From Lacustribacter sp964460315 (lineage in GTDB: Bacteria; Pseudomonadota; Gammaproteobacteria; Burkholderiales; Burkholderiaceae_A): a stretch of DNA of 64,000 nucleotides. This document shows, piece by piece, positions 62,064 to 64,000 of the stretch. Each line of letters starts with the position of its first letter. Position 1 is the stretch's first letter. The translations under genes and the position numbers were made by a program. The DNA lies in the NCBI GenBank assembly GCA_964460315.1, contig CAYWPQ010000004.1, positions 1 through 64,000 on the forward strand, written 5' to 3'. The notes beneath the pieces were generated by a model. That model made no database searches. It was not told the origin of the DNA and saw nothing but the letters and a program-made list of their open reading frames with translations.

Positions 62064-62111
62064 ATAATATTTAATGAACCAAGTTGGTGATTCATAAATA
62101 TTGGTGACATA

Positions 62112-62810
62112 TCATTGTGGTGCAGCCTTCGTGGGCGGGCGACCTCTTGGCCGCTTGATCCAGCGCGCTTTTTCTTCCGGAGAAAGACCAGCCATGGTCT
62201 GTTCCGTAGCCCATGGCCTGCCGCTTGCAAGCCCCTTGCGTATGCTCTGCCAGGTGGCTGTCGTCACCGGCTGCTCAATGATTACGGAATAACGCTCTTC
62301 ACGCTCAAAGGGGGTGTTCCCAAGCGCCCAATAACTGGGCAGAGGTGAAAGACGTGGCTCGGATTCTTTGCCGCAGTGGATGGAAAGACTGGACCATGGC
62401 CAATCATGGACGCGGGAAACGACTCCTTCTTCAACAGGCAGCCATTCGATGGCACGCTGAACCAAGAGACCAAAGTCAGGCTCGTCCATCCAATAGGCGC
62501 GGTAACGCCCTTCCCAGAGGGTTCCTTGCCGTGTCCAGCGGGTGTTGAAGCGACGAACATAGCTGCGCCCAACCTGCTGGACAACGTCTGCCATCGCATC
62601 CGCGCGCTGAGGGGTGACCAGCCAATGGGCTTCCGATTTCAGTAGACAGAATGCGTGGACGCGAAGACCGAAACCCATTGATGCCTGAAGGAAGGACTCA
62701 AGGTAAGCCCTGCGGTCCTGATGATCACGAAAAATTTCCGAACGATCGTGACCTCGTTGCACAAGGTGATAGGTTCTTCCGGGTCTTGCATCGCGCGCTT
62801 GTCTTGCCAT
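62112..62810 (-). CDS. REP-associated tyrosine transposase homologue (RAYT)
   Basis: A 232-aa protein of the RAYT branch of the Y1 (IS200-like) transposases, which cut and join REP sequences. Typical features are the TYHLVQRGHDRSEIF opening, YVRRFNTRWTRQGTLWEGRY with candidate nucleophile Y84, DWPWSSLSIHCG, and the basic C-terminus RPRGRPP. The metal-binding His-x-His motif (usually NHVHLL) reads SEAHWL here, so the first histidine is replaced by Glu60 while His62 remains. A GAGGA ribosome site precedes ATG 62810. It lies 51 nt after aroB on the same strand. It may be a domesticated or altered enzyme; no terminal inverted repeats are seen. Confidence 0.85.
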   Translation of the reverse strand: MARQARDARPGRTYHLVQRGHDRSEIFRDHQDRRAYLESFLQASMGFGLRVHAFCLLKSEAHWLVTPQRADAMADVVQQVGRSYVRRFNTRWTRQGTLWEGRYRAYWMDEPDFGLLVQRAIEWLPVEEGVVSRVHDWPWSSLSIHCGKESEPRLSPLPSYWALGNTPFEREERYSVIIEQPVTTATWQSIRKGLASGRPWATEQTMAGLSPEEKARWIKRPRGRPPTKAAPQ

Positions 62811-62861
62811 GGAATCCTCGTGGATGCATGGGAGACATCATCATGCGCCCGACAGGCGCAA

Positions 62862-63941
62862 TCATGCAATTGCTTTTTCAATCACCTGCGTAATCAGGGC
62901 GTCTTCCACCGGCTGAATTGCTGCACTGCCCATGCTGCGCAGCACCACATAACGAACCTGCCCGGACTGGGTTTTTTTGTCGTGCGACATCCATTCAAGG
63001 TATTCGGACGCGGGCCATGAAGGGGGTTGGATGGGAAGCTTGGCCTGCTCGATCAGCCGAACAATTCTGGTTTGCGTCGCGGTATCAATGCCGCCAAGCC
63101 GCTGAGAGAGATCCGCGGCAAGCACCATGCCACAGCCGACTGCCTCACCGTGCAGCCACTGGCCATAACCCATGCCGGCCTCGATGGCGTGGCCAAAGGT
63201 ATGCCCAAAGTTAAGAATGGCCCGCTGTCCGGCTTCTCGCTCGTCGCTTGCCACGACCTTGGCCTTCAGCGCACAGGAGGTAAAGATGGCATGAATCAGA
63301 GCGTCGGTATTTTTCGCAAGAAGTTTCGGCATCGACTGCTCGAGCCAATTGAAAAACTCGCCATCAAGAATGCAGCCATATTTGATCACTTCGGCAAGCC
63401 CGGCACTCAGCTCCCGCTGCGGCAGTGTCTTAAGGCAGTCGGTGTCAATGAGGACTGCCGCCGGCTGATAAAACGCGCCGATCATGTTTTTACCAAGCGG
63501 ATGATTGATGGCTGTTTTTCCGCCCACCGAAGAATCCACCTGAGAGAGCAGCGTGGTGGGCACCTGGACAAAGCGCATGCCGCGCTGATAACAGGCCGCC
63601 GCAAAACCGGCCATGTCACCAATGACGCCGCCGCCCAAAGCAATCAGCGTTTCACCGCGTTCGATGCGATGCTGCATCAGCCCATCAAAGATGATGTTGA
63701 GGTGCTGCCAGTCTTTGTACTGTTCGCCGTCGGGCAGGCTGATCACCACGGTCTCGTGCCCAAGACGACGAACCACCTCGGTCACTTTTTCCACATAGAG
63801 CGGGCCCACGGTGTCATTGGTCACCACCACCACACGACCTTTGGCCAGCGCCTGCCGCCATAGGTCTTCCTGTGTCAAAAGACCTGGGCCAATCCAGATG
63901 GGGTAGCTTCGCTGATCCAGGCTTACCTGAAGAGTTTTCAT
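62862..63941 (-). CDS. aroB: 3-dehydroquinate synthase
   Basis: NAD- and metal-dependent second enzyme of the shikimate pathway, cyclising DAHP to 3-dehydroquinate. NAD-binding ALGGGVIGDMAGFAAA, VPTTLLSQVDSSVGGKTAI, and the metal ligands in LAEVIKYG, FGHTFGHAIE and WLHGEAVGCGM are intact. The length of 359 aa is normal. Its ATG overlaps an upstream stop as ATGA, probably the end of aroK. The RAYT gene follows on the same strand. Confidence 0.97.
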   Translation of the reverse strand: MKTLQVSLDQRSYPIWIGPGLLTQEDLWRQALAKGRVVVVTNDTVGPLYVEKVTEVVRRLGHETVVISLPDGEQYKDWQHLNIIFDGLMQHRIERGETLIALGGGVIGDMAGFAAACYQRGMRFVQVPTTLLSQVDSSVGGKTAINHPLGKNMIGAFYQPAAVLIDTDCLKTLPQRELSAGLAEVIKYGCILDGEFFNWLEQSMPKLLAKNTDALIHAIFTSCALKAKVVASDEREAGQRAILNFGHTFGHAIEAGMGYGQWLHGEAVGCGMVLAADLSQRLGGIDTATQTRIVRLIEQAKLPIQPPSWPASEYLEWMSHDKKTQSGQVRYVVLRSMGSAAIQPVEDALITQVIEKAIA

Positions 63942-64000
63942 GGCTGAATTATTTCACTGTTGTGCATGGGTTGAAGACCGATCACGACAAGGTAAGAGGC
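63938..64000 (-). CDS. aroK: Possible 3' end of aroK (shikimate kinase), truncated by window edge
   Basis: An open frame of 20 codons enters from the window edge, reads ASYLVVIGLQPMHN and stops with TGA overlapping the aroB ATG (ATGA). aroK normally precedes aroB directly, and a hydrophobic ASYLVV stretch followed by a glycine recalls the end of shikimate kinases, but the fragment is too short to identify firmly. Confidence 0.4.
   Translation of the reverse strand, partial: ASYLVVIGLQPMHNSEIIQP

Noticed and set aside
62845..62859. Terminator between aroB and the RAYT gene (GCGCC-CGACA-GGCGC)
   Set aside because: The stem is only 5 bp and no T-run follows on either strand.
1..64000. CRISPR array, tRNA genes, prophage, restriction or anti-phage genes
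   Set aside because: No regularly spaced repeats, no tRNA-like cloverleaf ends and no defence-type domains were seen; the window is filled by recognised housekeeping genes.

Overview
The window is a densely packed, almost entirely housekeeping chromosomal segment of a betaproteobacterium, most probably of the order Burkholderiales. The evidence is gene order: a complete dcw cluster running from mraZ to ftsZ, followed by peroxiredoxin, lpxC, dciA and secA, then argJ, an AAA ATPase and a Nudix gene, and coaE with zapD. The fmdB/DUF502/aspS/nudB block, the uvrA / MFS / ssb arrangement and aroB upstream of gltBD point the same way. The sequence is moderately GC-rich by eye. Genes overlap by ATGA-type junctions almost everywhere, and no tRNA, rRNA, CRISPR array, prophage or intact insertion sequence is visible. 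I could not assign a genus.

Layout. (1) 1-3439, plus strand: a CNNM/CBS membrane protein, a shortened prepilin peptidase, coaE and zapD. (2) 3436-10728, mostly minus strand: a MutT-type Nudix hydrolase, an AAA ATPase, argJ, secA, lpxC and a peroxiredoxin, with dciA on the plus strand between secA and lpxC. (3) 10769-28450, minus strand: the dcw cluster. It starts from a promoter with an in-phase MraZ operator (about 28388-28450) and runs mraZ-rsmH-ftsL-ftsI-murE-murF-mraY-murD-ftsW-murG-murC-ddl-ftsQ-ftsA-ftsZ to a hairpin terminator at 10769-10795. (4) 28602-32518: a DUF1178 gene, a histidine phosphatase, the RNase P RNA gene rnpB, and a divergent hybrid sensor histidine kinase. (5) 32458-39986, minus strand: one probable operon joining a glutamate/aspartate ABC transporter (gltIJKL) to a tartrate/D-malate dehydrogenase, a glycerate 2-kinase, pyrC and a DUF3025 gene. 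(6) 40045-49700, minus strand: an MFS exporter and ssb, then fmdB, DUF502, aspS, an unrecognised membrane protein, nudB, clsB-type cardiolipin synthase, DUF429 and an Atm1-type ABC exporter. (7) 49741-61948: uvrA on plus, then on minus the block gltB-gltD-aminotransferase-DEDDh/GIY-YIG nuclease-histidine phosphatase. (8) 61949-64000: a RAYT-family tyrosine transposase homologue with an altered HUH motif and palindromic DNA beside it, then aroB and what looks like the last codons of aroK.

How the genes work together. Region 3 supplies peptidoglycan precursors (MurC-F, Ddl, MraY, MurG) and the septal machinery (FtsA, FtsZ, FtsQ, FtsL, FtsI, FtsW). ZapD in region 1 bundles FtsZ. LpxC, SecA and cardiolipin synthase serve the envelope. 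Regions 5 and 7 combine glutamate uptake and synthesis with aspartate-dependent pyrimidine synthesis.

I found no clearly new defence or mobile system. The points most worth a second look are the MraZ operator, the RAYT homologue and its flanking palindrome, the exonuclease/GIY-YIG fusion, the glt-ttu-pyrC operon, the predicted non-discriminating AspRS, the methylase-less prepilin peptidase, the divergent SSB, and a 61-bp antiparallel gene overlap.
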